Shown: in pieces, positions 1 through 11,083 of the stretch
How positions within the stretch are numbered: the first letter of the stretch is position 1
How the letters are laid out: the number at the start of each line of letters is the position of its first letter
Source of the DNA: Cycas panzhihuaensis
Taxonomy: Eukaryota > Cycadophyta
DNA length: 64,000 bases
Direction of reading: 5' to 3'
NCBI GenBank assembly: GCA_023213395.1
Contig: CM041465.1
Location: 250,115,741-250,179,740, forward strand
Notes under the pieces: model-generated
Databases searched by the model: none
Seen by the model: only the letters and a program-made list of their open reading frames with translations
What the model was told of the DNA's origin: nothing
Position numbers and translations under genes: made by a program

Positions 1-893
1 TATGATTCATTAAGAATTGACAAGAGTTAGGTGCATTGGAAATTTCACTTCAGAATGCCATTCCTACCTATACAACCAACTTGCAATAATTAGGGCCATA
101 TAACTATATAAAGGGAATATGGCTTCACTTTGATTAACTAACTTCTGGATTTTGTTAATGATGGAATTTTCAACTAAGGTTTCTTTTGATTATCCTAAGC
201 GATTTTCCAACCATGTGGTAGTAACTAGTTGAGCCTTGTAATAGAGCCATACAATATACATTATAGTTGGTATTTTCGGCGTTTTTTCTTTCTTGTTTGT
301 TTTTTCATTATTTGGTATTTTCAAACTCTAGCTCTTCCATTATTTCATGTACTTTACTTCCATGTTTTGTTGTGATTATGCATGTATTTATGATCTAAAT
401 TTATGGACAAGAAGCTAGTATTATAGTTGAATGCTGTACAAAATTAGGGTTTATTGTCCTATTAAAATTGTATGCATTTATAGCAGAATGGATATGCACA
501 TGATTGGATGATCGGCATGGTCATGTATGGCAATTGCACGAAAAAGAATGTGTGCATAAAAAAATAATTGGTTTGCATAAGGATCATTACCAATCCCATG
601 GTGAGTATTACTATCATGCTTGTGATTGTAGGGACAAAACTCATGGTTGCGTACATCATGTTGCATGAGATGAGTCCAACCCTAGAATTTTGTTGCTTGT
701 ATCTTGACATTTATTTTCATGTTACATGAATTGTGACTAGTTATATAGCTTGTATATGTTTTGTTGTGGATATAAAATGGTCATATTATGAATATGTATA
801 AATTGCATGAATAGTTAACCTTTGATTATGTTGTTTTATAATCTAAAAGTGAAAAGGGGTAGGACGATGTAATGGAGCAATGACTATGATGTG
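1..893. other. Intergenic, no gene seen
   Basis: AT-rich sequence. The short open frames on the minus strand around 462-710 are low-complexity and resemble no family I know. No RNA gene or repeat boundary is visible. Confidence 0.5.
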
Positions 894-1188
894 CATGATT
901 TCTTATTGGATGTAGAAGGATGTTAATTTGCATCTTCTTAGAGATATGATCCTATTGGAGGTAGAGGGATGTTCACTTGCATCCTCCCATGACATCATAT
1001 AATTCCTACAGAGGGATGTTTGCTTGCATCCTATTTTGATATGATTTCTTATTGGAGGTAGAGGGATGTTGGCTTGCATCCTTATGATTTTTTGTTAAGA
1101 GGTAGAGATATGCTAGCTTATGTTCTTATATGAGATGATTTCTTACTAGATGCAAAAGGATTGTTAGATTGCATCCTCGTGAGATTAA
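894..1188. repeat. Minisatellite, about six ~50-bp units
   Basis: Diverged tandem units share a core of the form GGTAGAGGGATGTT-n-CTTGCATCCT, each introduced by ATGATTTCTTATTGGA-like sequence. I count about six copies of 40-53 bp. The units differ by substitutions and small indels, so the array is old. No coding potential is seen. Confidence 0.75.
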
Positions 1189-1419
1189 TGTTAAAGGTAG
1201 ATTGATTATGGAGTCATGTTGTTCAACTCAATTAGTTGGTTGGTCTCGGTACATTCATTGGATAGGTATTGAGAGGATACTACTTTTTTAGTTCCTTCTC
1301 AAATGGATCTATAGTGATCGATACTTGGTAAGCTCCTAGAACAACTAGTTCCATATCCTAATATATCCCATATGATAATGGTAAAATATTCTACCATTGT
1401 ACCATATAGATGAGAATGC

Positions 1420-1700
1420 TATGCATACATGAATTGCTTATGTTAGTATATGCATAATTTGTGTGATGCTAATGTGTGCATGAATTTTGCTTGTATGGGA
1501 AAGCTTGCTCATATATAGGTATTATCCATTTAACCATTTGTTCCAGGTGCACTATTATGATGAAAAGACTATGACAACAAGAATATATGCATAGATTTTA
1601 GGCAAATTAAAGATGTAAGTTTGATCCCAGCATGAGCTAGATGCAGATTATAACCCAATAGGTTGGGGTTTGTTATAAATGGAAGGACTAACAACAGATC
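1420..1700 (+). repeat. Inverted copy of fold-back element interior
   Basis: This stretch matches, in reverse complement and with clear divergence, the interior of the neighbouring fold-back element (about 1800-2000). Shared words include GATGAAAAGACTATGAC and AGAATATATGCATAG. The two copies therefore lie head to head and form a long imperfect palindrome centred near 1736. Confidence 0.6.
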
Positions 1701-1713
1701 GCACATCATGAAA

Positions 1714-2110
1714 GGTAACTTCTACAAGTTAGTAGTTGGAAGTTCTTGATGCCATTACTATTTTTTATGGGAAAGTGGGGCAATTTGTTAACAAAACCTA
1801 ACCTACTACATTAAAATTTGCATCTAGATCATCCTTGGATCACTCTTGTGTCTTTGATTTGTTTACAGTCTATGCATATATTCTTACAGTCATAGTCTTT
1901 TCATCACCACAATGCACTTGCAACAAATGATTAGATAATATGTATATCAAAAGCAAGCTATTCCATACAGGCACAACTTATGCATATATTAGCATTGCAC
2001 AACTCTTGCATATACTGATATTACACAACCTATGCTTATATTGACATATGTAATTGCCCCACTTTCCCCTAAAAAATAGGAAGGGTATAAAGAACTTCCA
2101 ACTGTTGACT
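1714..2110. mobile_element. MITE-like fold-back element with ~85-bp terminal inverted repeats
   Basis: The left end (about 1714-1797, GGTAACTTCTACAAGTTAGT onward) is repeated in reverse complement at the right end (about 2050-2108). Total length is about 395 bp and no ORF is present. A non-autonomous DNA transposon (MITE) is the simplest explanation. I could not define a convincing target-site duplication, so the family is unknown. Inside are three tandem 26-bp units (1972-2046, ACACAACTTATGCATATAT type). Confidence 0.55.
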
Positions 2111-2157
2111 TGATGAAGTTATGAGCCCTGTATGTCAACAAAATACATTAGAAATTC

Positions 2158-2265
2158 TTTATGCCCTTACTATTTTTCATGGTAACTTCTACAAGTCAGT
2201 AGTTAGAAGTTCTTTATTCACTTACTATTTTTTTAGGGGAGAGGGGCAAGTTGTTATAAACTTTT
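2158..2265 (+). repeat. Solo terminal repeat of the fold-back element
   Basis: A third copy of the ~85-bp terminal sequence (GGTAACTTCTACAAGTCAGT followed by a GGGGAGAGGGGCAAG core) lies just outside the complete element, in direct orientation with its left end. It looks like a fragment of a second insertion. Confidence 0.55.
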
Positions 2266-2700
2266 ATCCAATGTCTTTTATTGGCATAAAGGGCTTCTCA
2301 CAAGAGAGGTACAAAAGATGCATAAACTTGTGGTAAGCCTTAAGATGTTTTGTTCATAGAATGAATCACAAAACAATGAAAATGTAGAGGAAAACTAATC
2401 CCTTCAAGTAGCTATGATGTCATGTGCAATCTAAATGACAAGCCCTTTATTGGAACTCTTCATAAGGATAGTGTCTTTTCATCATTATTTTTTTAAAAGG
2501 GAAAGTACAGGTGCATAAATGTCAAATACATTAGTTTTTTGGATGTAGATGAGATCGAGAAATGCTTATTGACTAGTGTTTGCTAACCCCTTGTACCCCT
2601 CAATATTTGGTAGCATGTTCTCATTTTACATTTCTTCCAAGTGAAGATGAAATTGCCCCTACCTTATATTTTGGATTAAACTTGGAATAACTAGCACTTC
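2266..2700. other. No gene recognised
   Basis: Sequence between the fold-back repeats and the recognisable plastid rpl2 segment. It may be part of the same plastid insertion but nothing identifiable was read in it. Confidence 0.35.
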
Positions 2701-2860
2701 CAAATAGCCAAGAGGGAAATGTTAAGTTTGTACAGTTCATGTAGAGATTACCATTTGGGGAGGTTCATTTAATATGTAAGAACTATTTAGCAATAATTGG
2801 ACAAGTAGGTAATGTCAATGCGAACAATGGAACTTTATGTAAAGCTGGATCTAAACATTA
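2700..2860 (+). pseudogene. rpl2: Plastid rpl2 exon 2, upstream part (nuclear plastid DNA)
   Basis: Translation gives the plastid ribosomal protein L2 signature: RLPFGEV (canonical RLPSGEV), then [11 protein letters not shown], then KAGSK. The last is the point just before the RWLGKRP motif, which reappears at 19603. A TAG lies upstream of RLPFGEV, and substitutions such as G to C in TLCKAGSK show decay. The reading frame is cut by a gypsy element at 2861. The last five bases CATTA are the left target-site copy. This is a nuclear plastid insertion rather than the plastid genome, because it is degraded and embedded in nuclear retroelements. Confidence 0.85.
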
Positions 2861-3348
2861 TGGGAATACCAATAGGGATTCACACCAAATTAACCAAAAA
2901 ACACATAGATCTATGCTATTTTTCTAGAACAAGTCCAGATATACCATGTAATATTATGACAATTTTGAGTGAAATATAACAGAACTCAAGCATTCATTGA
3001 ATATATTGATCACAAAATAATAATGGCAGTTTAATATTACTCACCAAAATGTCCAAAACTTACAATCACAATGCGTCCCATCTTTGAGGCAAGGTGTCCC
3101 CCCAGAACAAATCCCACTAGGGTTGAAAATATTAGACTAGAGTATCTTCCCTTTGATGATTTTCAATTTTGGGCAGGATTCCCTATATATAGGTGAAATG
3201 AAAGTTTAAAGTTAGAAGTTAGTTTTAATAAATGAAGTCATCCATAATTAAGAGAAAGAGAAAATTGACCAGATTTAAGAAAGAAGAAAAAATGAAAGGT
3301 AGAATATTAAGAGCAGAGGTCGGGTTAGCCATTGGAGGAACTGGAACA
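2861..3348 (-). repeat. 3' LTR of the gypsy element
   Basis: 488 bp, TGGGAATACC to GGAACTGGAACA on the plus strand, homologous along its length to 19119-19602. On the minus strand it is preceded by an AAGAGGGGA polypurine tract (about 3350-3358), which primes plus-strand DNA synthesis. A TATA-like CCTATATATAGG lies at about 3180-3192. Confidence 0.85.
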
Positions 3349-3358
3349 AGTCCCCTCT

Positions 3359-4224
3359 TGGAAAAGATGCTTTGCCCTCAAAGCATGGGAAGGTGAGAAT
3401 GTTGCTAGTACCATGCTTTTGATTCCCAGGTAGTGCCTTCTTTATCAGGGTCTTTCCACTTGATTAAATACTAGCGAATCTCCTTAGAGTGAAGTTGCTT
3501 GGTTCAAATCTAGAGGATCCCCTTAGGTTCTATGGTCAACTTTCTTCTCCATCCCATGCTGGAAGTTTGGTCTTGGTTATTCTGGTTTGCGCCACCTTCG
3601 TTTTGGGACAAGAGACATAGAATACATTGTGCACTTTGCTACTTAGCAGTAGATTGAGTTGGTAGGCTACTTCTTCTGCTTTGTCTAGTATGCAATATGG
3701 TTTGTAAAACCACGGTTGCAATTTGAGTCTCTTTGTCTACTTTAGGGTAGATTGTATGTATGGTTGAAGCCTCAAGAATACCTAATTTCCTTTTGCAAAT
3801 GATCTTTTTAACTTATGTAAATCAACTTGTTGCTTTAGGTGGTTCCTTATTAAATTGATATAGTCTTTCAAAATTTGTAATGTTTAAGCCATTTGTTGCT
3901 ATTGGTCATGTACTATAGCTATGTGGGAGCTATTTTCTCATGTGAGGAGGGATGGGGGCTCCTAATCATATAGTGCTTGAAAGGGTGTCATCTTTGTTAA
4001 AGTGTGATAGGTGGTTTTGTACCACCATTCAACTAGATGTAATCGTTTATGCTAGTGTTGTTGCTTGTCACATGAGAAATTTTGAAGATAGCCTTCCAAA
4101 CATTTATTAATTGCTTTTGTCTGACCATTTGTCTGTGGATGATAAGTTGTGCTCCTTGTGAGGATAACACCTACCTGTCGAAACATCTCTTGTCGAAAGT
4201 TGCTTATGAAAGTCATGATCACTC
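3359..4224 (-). pseudogene. Gypsy integrase C-terminal region (downstream fragment)
   Basis: The minus frame around 3536-3721 reads LQP-RFYGPY-like (QPWFYKPYCILDKAEEVAY) followed by SKVHNVFYVSC. This is the conserved C-terminal module of gypsy integrases (KL.PRFYGPY.I...VGEVAY...P..SKIH.VFHVS). Further on, the frame ends with FEGKASFPRG, a typical polyprotein tail. The region toward 4224 encodes the middle of integrase with many stops. The rest of integrase continues at 8625, on the other side of the inserted LTR element. Confidence 0.8.
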
Positions 4225-4229
4225 ACTAT

Positions 4230-4590
4230 TGTTAGACTTTAACATGGAAAACAATTATCATCCACAATAACAATATCAAAGACCAAAGACGAACTCAACA
4301 TAATTAGAATACCAAAGCACCCAAGACTCAACATGAGCCTTGATGATTACATCATGACATATACTACCTCGACCACCTTTATATACAAAATAGGTGGGAG
4401 GACCTACAAGGCAAGTAATACATGTGGGACAATACCTTTATCCTGACCAATGACATTACACCAACTAATTTGACCAATAAGCTTCTATCCTCTCATACAA
4501 TATTATAATGATAAATGACTCTTAGACTCTAAGACTTAGGACTATGACTATTAACCTAAGATACACAACATTAAACATTATACTCTAACA
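4230..4590 (-). repeat. 3' LTR of small LTR element copy 1
   Basis: 361 bp. On the minus strand it runs TGTTAGAGTATAATG to AAAGTCTAACA. The minus-strand TATA box TTTGTATATAAAGG lies at about 4376-4389. The polypurine tract is at 4591-4600. Confidence 0.9.
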
Positions 4591-4702
4591 CCTCCCCTTA
4601 ATGTTTAATGTCAAGACTACAAAAGTGACTGAATACTAAAGACTAACATGACACTTGATAATGGACTTAGGACATTAAACATGACCTCCAAGGGACTTTA
4701 AT

Positions 4703-6385
4703 TTAATCAACATGTACTTTGCTTTCTTTGAATTTACAATGTCTTGTTCTTGGAAAGGTCTTGAACACAATGCCTTGGACTTGATTCTGGTCTTCAATCC
4801 TGTAATGTCGCCTCTGGAGCAGTCCCTTAGAGTGACGGTTCTTGAACTTTGTCCTTTTTGTCTTCACGTGCAATTGGGAACCCTTTATCACACAAAATGT
4901 GTAGTAGATCAAGCTTGAGCTAATTTGTGCTTGGTGAGGACCTGTTAGGTGTTTTTGCATGTACTTATCAAAGGTGTCTTCAAGATGTATATCAAATATG
5001 TCTTCCATTAAAATTCTGGTTTCCACCTGTTTGCTTATACTTTTTGTATTCGGTTCAACATGCTTATCCGCTTCAACTTGGTCACTTGAAGTAGCAGAAT
5101 TTCCTTCATCATCTTGCTTACCTGTGTTAACAACAGAATTGTTTTCCCTTTCAAGACTCTCTTCCACTTGTGCAGGTACTTGTTCTGAATCAATAAGATA
5201 CTTTGTTTTATCTTCATTACTCAAGAGATCCTTTGTCATACCAAATATGATAAGGATTTCTGTTGGGATCATATGTATGTACCTCCCAACATAAGAATAG
5301 TGTAGTATCTTAACATGATTGCCTCTCTTGACCAAGTATCCTGCCCATACCATACAATAATCTTGGTAGGCAAGACTTTGATCAAATGATACTCCAACTA
5401 TGTTCTTCCTTCTTTTGAATGAGTCTTCTAAAACCAATGTAGGATATATTAACACAGTTTGAATTCTTTCAAGGATAAGTGCAGAAAAAGCTACCATGTT
5501 AAATGTTGTCATATAAAGTCTTGTGCATATGTATACAACAATGTAACCTGAGAATGTTTGGAACCTGGCAACAAATTTATCAACATAGAATAAAGTGATA
5601 TAATCCACACTTTCCACCAAGTCAGTTGAATTTCCATATTGAACCACCTATAATAGATCAGTTTCTGAATTTTCAACGTTCATCCTTTCACTCTTTCTTG
5701 TTAGCGTGCTGAAACTCAAGATGTTTGATGCGATAATTCTCTTATCAACCTTTGGTTCTTTATTTTCATCTTCTTCCTCAGATCCTAAGCAACAATCTAA
5801 GGTTAAATCTCCAATAAGTTCATTTGCAGAGATTGCTTTGTCACAACAATTGTATTCATTTATTTTTTCATCAACAGAGAACCTATTTTCAGAAACAAGT
5901 TCACATACTTTTTCACCTTCCTTATCATCAAATGAATCTATAAGAGATTTACTCTTACAAAAACTGACCTTCTTACATTTATCCTTTTTGATTTTCTTCT
6001 TCAATTTCTTTTTTTGATTTTTTGTCAGGTTACTGTGCACAACCTACACTTCTGCATTTTTGTTGCCTTTACCTTTATTCATTGGTTGTTGGTTTGTCAG
6101 CTTGGAATCAAATTTCTCTTTTATGAAGTTCCATGTTTTGTGTGCCCTACATGTAGTATTTTGGGTGAGCTAAAAAATATCACTGAATTTTATGCAGCCT
6201 CCTTGTGTGGACATGACAGAAATCCATTGAAATGCAGATGTGTCCTTTTGTTCCAACACTGGTGAAGCATCATTGTATCCTACTAAAACAATCTCCCATA
6301 AGCCAAGGGAGATGAGCCAGGACTTCATGTTTTCTGACCATTCTAAATAGTTGTCTTCTGTCAATAGAAGATGTGTATGACCCAT
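4703..6385 (-). pseudogene. 561-codon gag-like ORF broken by three TAG codons
   Basis: One uninterrupted minus frame runs from ATG at 6385 (first ATG after an upstream TGA) to TAA at 4703-4705, except for TAG at 6170-6172, 6044-6046 and 5648-5650. Residues 1-70 (LLLTEDNYLEWSENMKSWL, then LWEIV) resemble the copia GAG/DUF4219-UBN2 start. A lysine-rich stretch follows the second TAG (NQKKKLKKKIKKDKCKK), then an acidic, serine-rich linker. After the third TAG comes an unrecognised domain of about 150 residues with YICTRLYMTTFN, FKRRKNIVGVSFDQSLAYQD and WAGYLVKRGNH motifs. The basic tail includes LLQRRHYRIEDQNQ and CKFKES. The linker, unknown domain and tail recur in the second copy. In that copy the third TAG position reads CAG, so the stop looks like C-to-T decay. 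Function unknown; a structural or packaging role is inferred. Confidence 0.7.
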
Positions 6386-8249
6386 TTTGATAACTTTACA
6401 ACCAAACTGCTTATTGTGAACTTGAAATCAGAAACTCAGGAGTCAAAAAGATATCAATAAATACGGTATTGAACCCTTAGACAGATTACGGAATAGATGT
6501 TTGAATGCAGAGATACAAAATAGAACGTATAGAACCTTCTTTTAAACTATTATTAGATCTAGCCTTCAAAACACGACCTTGAACAATAGAATTTATCGTT
6601 GTTGGGGTCTTTTCAATACAAAAGTGTTATCTGTTTTATCAAGTAAACCTTTCTTCGTATAGAAGGCTGAGATTTAGAGGCTAGTATTGTTCGGAAAGGG
6701 CCCGTATCTTCTCCGTGTTTGCTGGAACTCATCTGAGTACTTGTGAGACAAGGTGTTTTTCCAACTGCATCAACCAATTGCTCCTTTGAAAGATTCAAGT
6801 CAGCAAGATTAAAGTGCCTTCAATATTTCAGTTATTTCTATTGTCATTCCATGCAAAAAGGATTACCATACTGACTTATAAAGTTGCAAATGTTAGAAAT
6901 TAAATTATGGTACTTGATTTCCTGGAAGTTCACTACACTATTTGTGGATATCAACCAGTGCCAGACACGGAGAACAAAGACTTTCTTCACAACCCACGTA
7001 GACCAATTAGAGCAGATTTTCCGTTGCAAATAATTTCAGAACATCTAGGTTTCGTCTCCCATGGTACCATGACCAAACTACAAGGCACTCATGAACTGTA
7101 CCATTGACGAAAATTTTGCTTACGGATGACATTCTGCTTACTTTCCAAGGCACTCATAAACTGTGATGATGAATGGATCACAGGATCGAACACAAGTCTC
7201 GCCAAGTCGAGTGCTTGCTTAGATTATCGCGGCATATGGAAGCTCTTAAAACCGCTTTGGAGGATTCTCCTATATAGGGGCTTGTCAACTGGAGATAGAC
7301 CAATCTTGTAATCAATGCCTTCGTCTTCATGAAAAGTCGATGAGAAAGCGTGTCTAGTGCATTATGCGTGCCCTTGCGGAATCATCAACACTATTTAACT
7401 TATATTTCTGAAGTGATTATTTCTGTGAAGTCTCCAATAGAAACAATCATCAGAAGATGAATGCCTTTGTTTTCATGAGAAGCTAGCAGAAAAACCTGTG
7501 ACATAAACATAGCGGGTCTACTACTCCAATAAGTGCACAGGACCAAGCCGCCAGGTATACCCAACTTATGGACAATCTATGGCTTCAGCAGTGCTTCATC
7601 GCAGATCTGTTATCATAAATTTCCACAAGAGCATCTTCACAATCAACCGTGCATAGAATAGGCTTAAAGGCGGGTATCACCTCACGATCTCCTTTAACTA
7701 GTACAGAAAAAATGGAGGCAAGCACGACAACTGTTTTAATAGAAATGAACAGATTGCACGGATCTCAACAATGAAGTTCCAATAGGTAAGTCTTCAACTT
7801 ATCATGCTCACAATGTCACGAACGGAATACAATTCCTTCTCTTAGGATAACCTTGCTCTGAGCCAACAAACCCTTAATATTCTAACACAATCTCCTAAGG
7901 ACAAGAATGAAGCCTTAACTCTCACGGTTAAGGTAAATTCAACAACCATCAATTAAAAAACTCCATAATCATTTCCTTATAGCAAGATAAGGAACAAGGT
8001 TACCTAGATAGAATTCCTGTTTCATATCAACACTTGGCATGCTTCATATCAACGATGACTTTGAAACTTTTCTTCAATCTGGCACCCACTTGATGGAGCC
8101 ACCTCCTCTCTCAATCTTCTTCTTACAACAGGATGTCCTGGAACTTCACTTTCTCAATTTAACTCTTCAATCTGACAGCCAATCTAACGGAGTTGCCTTC
8201 CTCCTTTATCAAAGAGAACCTGCACAACAATAGCCTTAACAAACAACCT
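6386..8249 (-). other. Leader of small LTR element copy 1, no ORF
   Basis: About 1.9 kb between the primer site and the gag-like ORF, with no convincing coding region. The ~260 bp next to the primer site align with the same region of the second copy (shared GGTAACTCCGTTAGATTG-like sequence), which suggests a conserved packaging or untranslated leader. The rest does not obviously match the second copy. Confidence 0.5.
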
Positions 8250-8261
8250 ACTCTGATACCA
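8250..8261 (-). promoter_or_regulatory. Primer binding site (initiator tRNA-Met)
   Basis: The minus strand reads TGGTATCAGAG immediately after the 5' LTR, complementary to the 3' end of plant initiator tRNA-Met, as in most plant copia elements. Confidence 0.9.
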
Positions 8262-8619
8262 TGTTAGACTTTAACATGGAAAACAATTATCATCCACAAT
8301 AACAATATCAAAGACCAAAGACGAACTCAACATAATCAGAATACCAAAGCACCCAAGACTCAACATGAGCCTTGATGATTACATCATGACATATACTACC
8401 TCAACCACCTTTATATACAAAATAGGTGGGAGGACCTACAAGACAAGTAATGCATGTGGGACAATACCTTTATCCTGACCAATGACATTACACTGACTAA
8501 CTTGACCAGTAAGCTTCTATCCTCTCACACAATATTATAATGATAAATGACTCTTGGACTAGACTTAGGACTACGACTATTAACCTAAGATACACAACAT
8601 TAAACATTATACTCTAACG
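8262..8619 (-). repeat. 5' LTR of small LTR element copy 1
   Basis: 358 bp, near-identical to 4230-4590. The terminal CA of the plus strand has become CG at 8618-8619; the target copy ACTAT follows at 8620-8624. TATA box on the minus strand around 8408-8421. Confidence 0.9.
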
Positions 8620-8624
8620 ACTAT

Positions 8625-9300
8625 GACCTTGGGAAACCCATGTAGCTTACGGATTTCCTTGATGAATGAGTCAACTATTTGGCTTGCCTTAGCTATTGAT
8701 TATGCACATACTTTTTTAATTGATCTGCTACTACAAAAATTGAGTCTTTTCCTTTGGATTTAGGAAAGCCTGTGATAAAGTCCATCAATATTTCTTCCTA
8801 TTTCTGATATGGAATATGTAATGGTCGAGGTAGCCTTGGAATCTTGACATTTTCGCTTTTGTGTCCTTGGAAAATATCACATTTCGATACGAATTTGTAG
8901 ACATCCATTTTTAACCCTTTCCGATAAAATGTACGGTGAATCTAGTGATATGTTTTGTTGATGCCCAAATGTTTTGACAAGGGTTTAGCGTGGGCCTCTT
9001 GGAGGAACTTGTCCTTGATTGTGGACATTTGAGGGATAAAGATCTTTGCTCGATGTAAAATTAGATCGTTCCACAACTTGTACTCTTTTTGTGTTTCTGT
9101 TGGATTTTTTGGAGTATCAATTGTGATGTTGGATCTTCCTTGTATTCTTGTACCAACTTGTGTCCAACTGGGTTTGACCACTGAGATAGCCTAGAGCATT
9201 GATTGTTATAGAATCCTTGAAAGTGCATTTGCAATGACATTTCCTTTCCCTTCTTGTAGATGATGTCAAAATTGAAGGATTGTAACTTGCTCACCTATTT
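8625..9300 (-). pseudogene. Gypsy RNase H end and integrase zinc-binding region
   Basis: Minus frames give FNFDIIYKKGKEM (canonical F.IEYKKGKEN, end of RNase H). Then follow LILHRAKIFIPQ and LQEAHAKPLSKHLGINKTY, matching the H2C2 integrase entry module (L...GR.Y.P...L....LQE.HD.P..GH.G..KT). The core integrase with its DDE residues continues toward 8625 and then 4224, heavily mutated. Several frameshifts and stops are present. Confidence 0.8.
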
Positions 9301-9923
9301 TTGTTGTTCATTTGATAGGGACTTTTGATTGAGAAAATACTTGAGATTGGCATGGTCAGTTTTCACCAAGAATTTGCTCCCTAATAAATATTGTTGCCAT
9401 TAGTGGGCGTGGATAATTGCAAACATTTCCTTGTCATAAATATTTTTCAAGCATTCCCTCATGCTTAATTTCTAACTTTCATATGCTATGGATTGATTGT
9501 TCTAAAGAAGAACTGCTTCTAATCCCACTTCAGAAGCATCACACTCCAAAACTAATGGTTCACTAAAATTTAGCATGGCCAACACTAGAGTCATGACCAT
9601 GTGTTCTTCAATCCTAGAAAAGCCAGTTGTGTTGGATCGTGCTAAATGAATGCTTCTTTCTTTATGAGGTTCGTCAGTGGTACTGTAATGCTTGCATATC
9701 CTTTGATGAAGTGTCATAGGAATTTGGCTATGCCTAGAAAACTGTTGAAATGCATGATATTGTTTGATGTAGGCCAATTTAAGATGGCTTGGACCTTTTT
9801 GGGGTCCATCTTAACTCCTACCTAGGTGGTGATATGACCCAAGTATTCTAATTTCATTTGTCCAAAAGTGCATTTGGACTCATTTGCGAAGAATTGGTTT
9901 TCTTCCAAAACCCACAATACTTC
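9301..9923 (-). pseudogene. Gypsy RT thumb and RNase H start
   Basis: A minus frame covering 9777-9502 contains LNFSEPLVLECDASEVGLEAVLL, the start of the gypsy RNase H (P.L.LPDF..PF.LE.DAS..G.GAVL). It is preceded by a variant of the RT thumb (YSRHSQI). Between 9301 and 9500 lie matches to the RNase H middle (EREMLA... and TDH.SLK... equivalents), in several frames with stops. Confidence 0.75.
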
Positions 9924-10283
9924 CTATAGATGTTGTAAGTGGTTGTCCCATGTATGACTATAAATTAGAATGTCATCGAAGAATATTGAGACAAATTTTC
10001 TAATAAATGGCCTAGGTACAATGTTCATAGTACATTGGAAAGTTGCAAGCGTATTAGTCAATTTGAACAACATAACCCAAAACTCAGATAACCCTTCATA
10101 TTTTCGAAACATTGTCTTGTACACATCTTCTTTTTTGATGTGGATTTGATAATATCCATAGTAGAGATTGATCTTAGAGAAGAATTTGGCGCGATGTAAT
10201 TCACCCAACAAATTGTCAATCCTAAGTATCTGATACCTATTTTTGACTGTTATTTTATTCAAAGTGCAGTGGTCGATGCACAT
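9924..10283 (-). pseudogene. Gypsy reverse transcriptase core
   Basis: A 119-residue open minus frame reads CIDHCTLNKITVKNRYQIL (canonical CVDYRALNKITVKNRYPIP). It continues with FFSKINLYYGYYQI (canonical FSKLDLRSGYHQI), then IFFDDILIYS in place of VFFDDILIYS. The catalytic Asp pair FDD is kept, but the first catalytic Asp (in KLDL) is Asn. Upstream of 10283 the RT fingers continue, with stops, to about 10560. The enzyme copies element RNA to DNA in virus-like particles. This copy is clearly inactive. Confidence 0.88.
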
Positions 10284-10589
10284 TCAATATGATCCATCCT
10301 TTTTCCTGGCCATGATAATTAGAGAGGCAAAAGGACTAGAATTGGGCATGGTGGCTCCTTACTATAACAAATCCTTGGTAATTTGCTCTATTTCATTCTT
10401 GAAATGGTATGGATGTTTGTTAGACCTGATATTTATTGGTGCAACACCTGGCACTAGCCGTATTGCATGTTCATTGTCATGGGATGGAGGTAGGCCTTTT
10501 GGAATGTCTTAAAAGACTTTGTTGGGCCGGTCTATGAGAGCTTGGATTTCAGATGGAATATCTTGTATGGAGATTTTATTGTAGGACAT

Positions 10590-11060
10590 GAAGAAGGCTG
10601 AGGGATTTTTTTTGAGCAGTTTCTACATGTGGTGAGGTGAGACTAGCTATGAAGGTGGTGTGGGTGGTTCTTGTAACTTATATTTATATCCTTTCTGGAA
10701 GAAGCTCATGAATTGTGTTATAATTTGTGACTTATGTTACCAAGATTCTAAAGCCGTGCCTAACACTATGTCAACACTATCGATAAACATGGCAAACATA
10801 CATGTGCTTAATGACTAGTAAGAGATTTGAAGGTGTACCTTATCACAAAATCCTCTGTATGGCATATTGTTCCCATTGGGAATTGCTACTTGGAATTGTT
10901 TAAGTAGCTTGACTTAGAGGCCCAACTTGACTACCGTTGGTTTGTTGATGAAATTATGTGTGCTGCCATTGTCTACTAGCACTGATACCTTGGAATTCTT
11001 GCTGTTCACCTCAAAGCATAGCATTTGAGGCGTATTAACCATTCTTGTGATCGCCTGCAG
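10590..11060 (-). pseudogene. Gypsy aspartic protease
   Basis: The minus frame around 10993-10949 reads VSVLVDNGSTHNFIN, the retropepsin catalytic motif of chromovirus-type gypsy elements (VLVDSGSTHNFI) with Ser changed to Asn. Downstream, DSVDIVLGTALESW corresponds to the second conserved motif (D.ILG..WL). Stops are present between. It would cleave the Gag-Pol polyprotein. Confidence 0.8.
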
Positions 11061-11083
11061 TGATATTTAAACATTCTCTAGCC

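Larger units (their letters stand above)
4230..8619 (-). mobile_element. Small non-autonomous LTR retrotransposon, copy 1
   Basis: LTRs at 4230-4590 and 8262-8619 flank a 3.7-kb interior, with a perfect 5-bp target duplication ACTAT (4225-4229 and 8620-8624). The primer site TGGTATCAGAG (initiator tRNA-Met) directly abuts the right LTR, and the polypurine tract TAAGGGGAGG abuts the left one. The interior holds a single long frame (6385 to 4703) with a gag-like N-terminus and no RT, integrase or RNase H. It therefore must use enzymes from another element, probably a copia. LTRs differ by about 3-4 percent by eye. It is inserted in the integrase region of the gypsy element. A sister copy lies at 26915-31829. 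Confidence 0.9.

Noticed and set aside
4959-5294. Plus-strand open frame with signal-like hydrophobic start
   Set aside because: It is the antisense shadow of the conserved minus-strand ORF of the LTR element.
8942-10512. Endogenous pararetrovirus rather than gypsy
   Set aside because: Paired LTRs, a tRNA primer site, integrase and a chromovirus-type protease indicate Ty3/gypsy.
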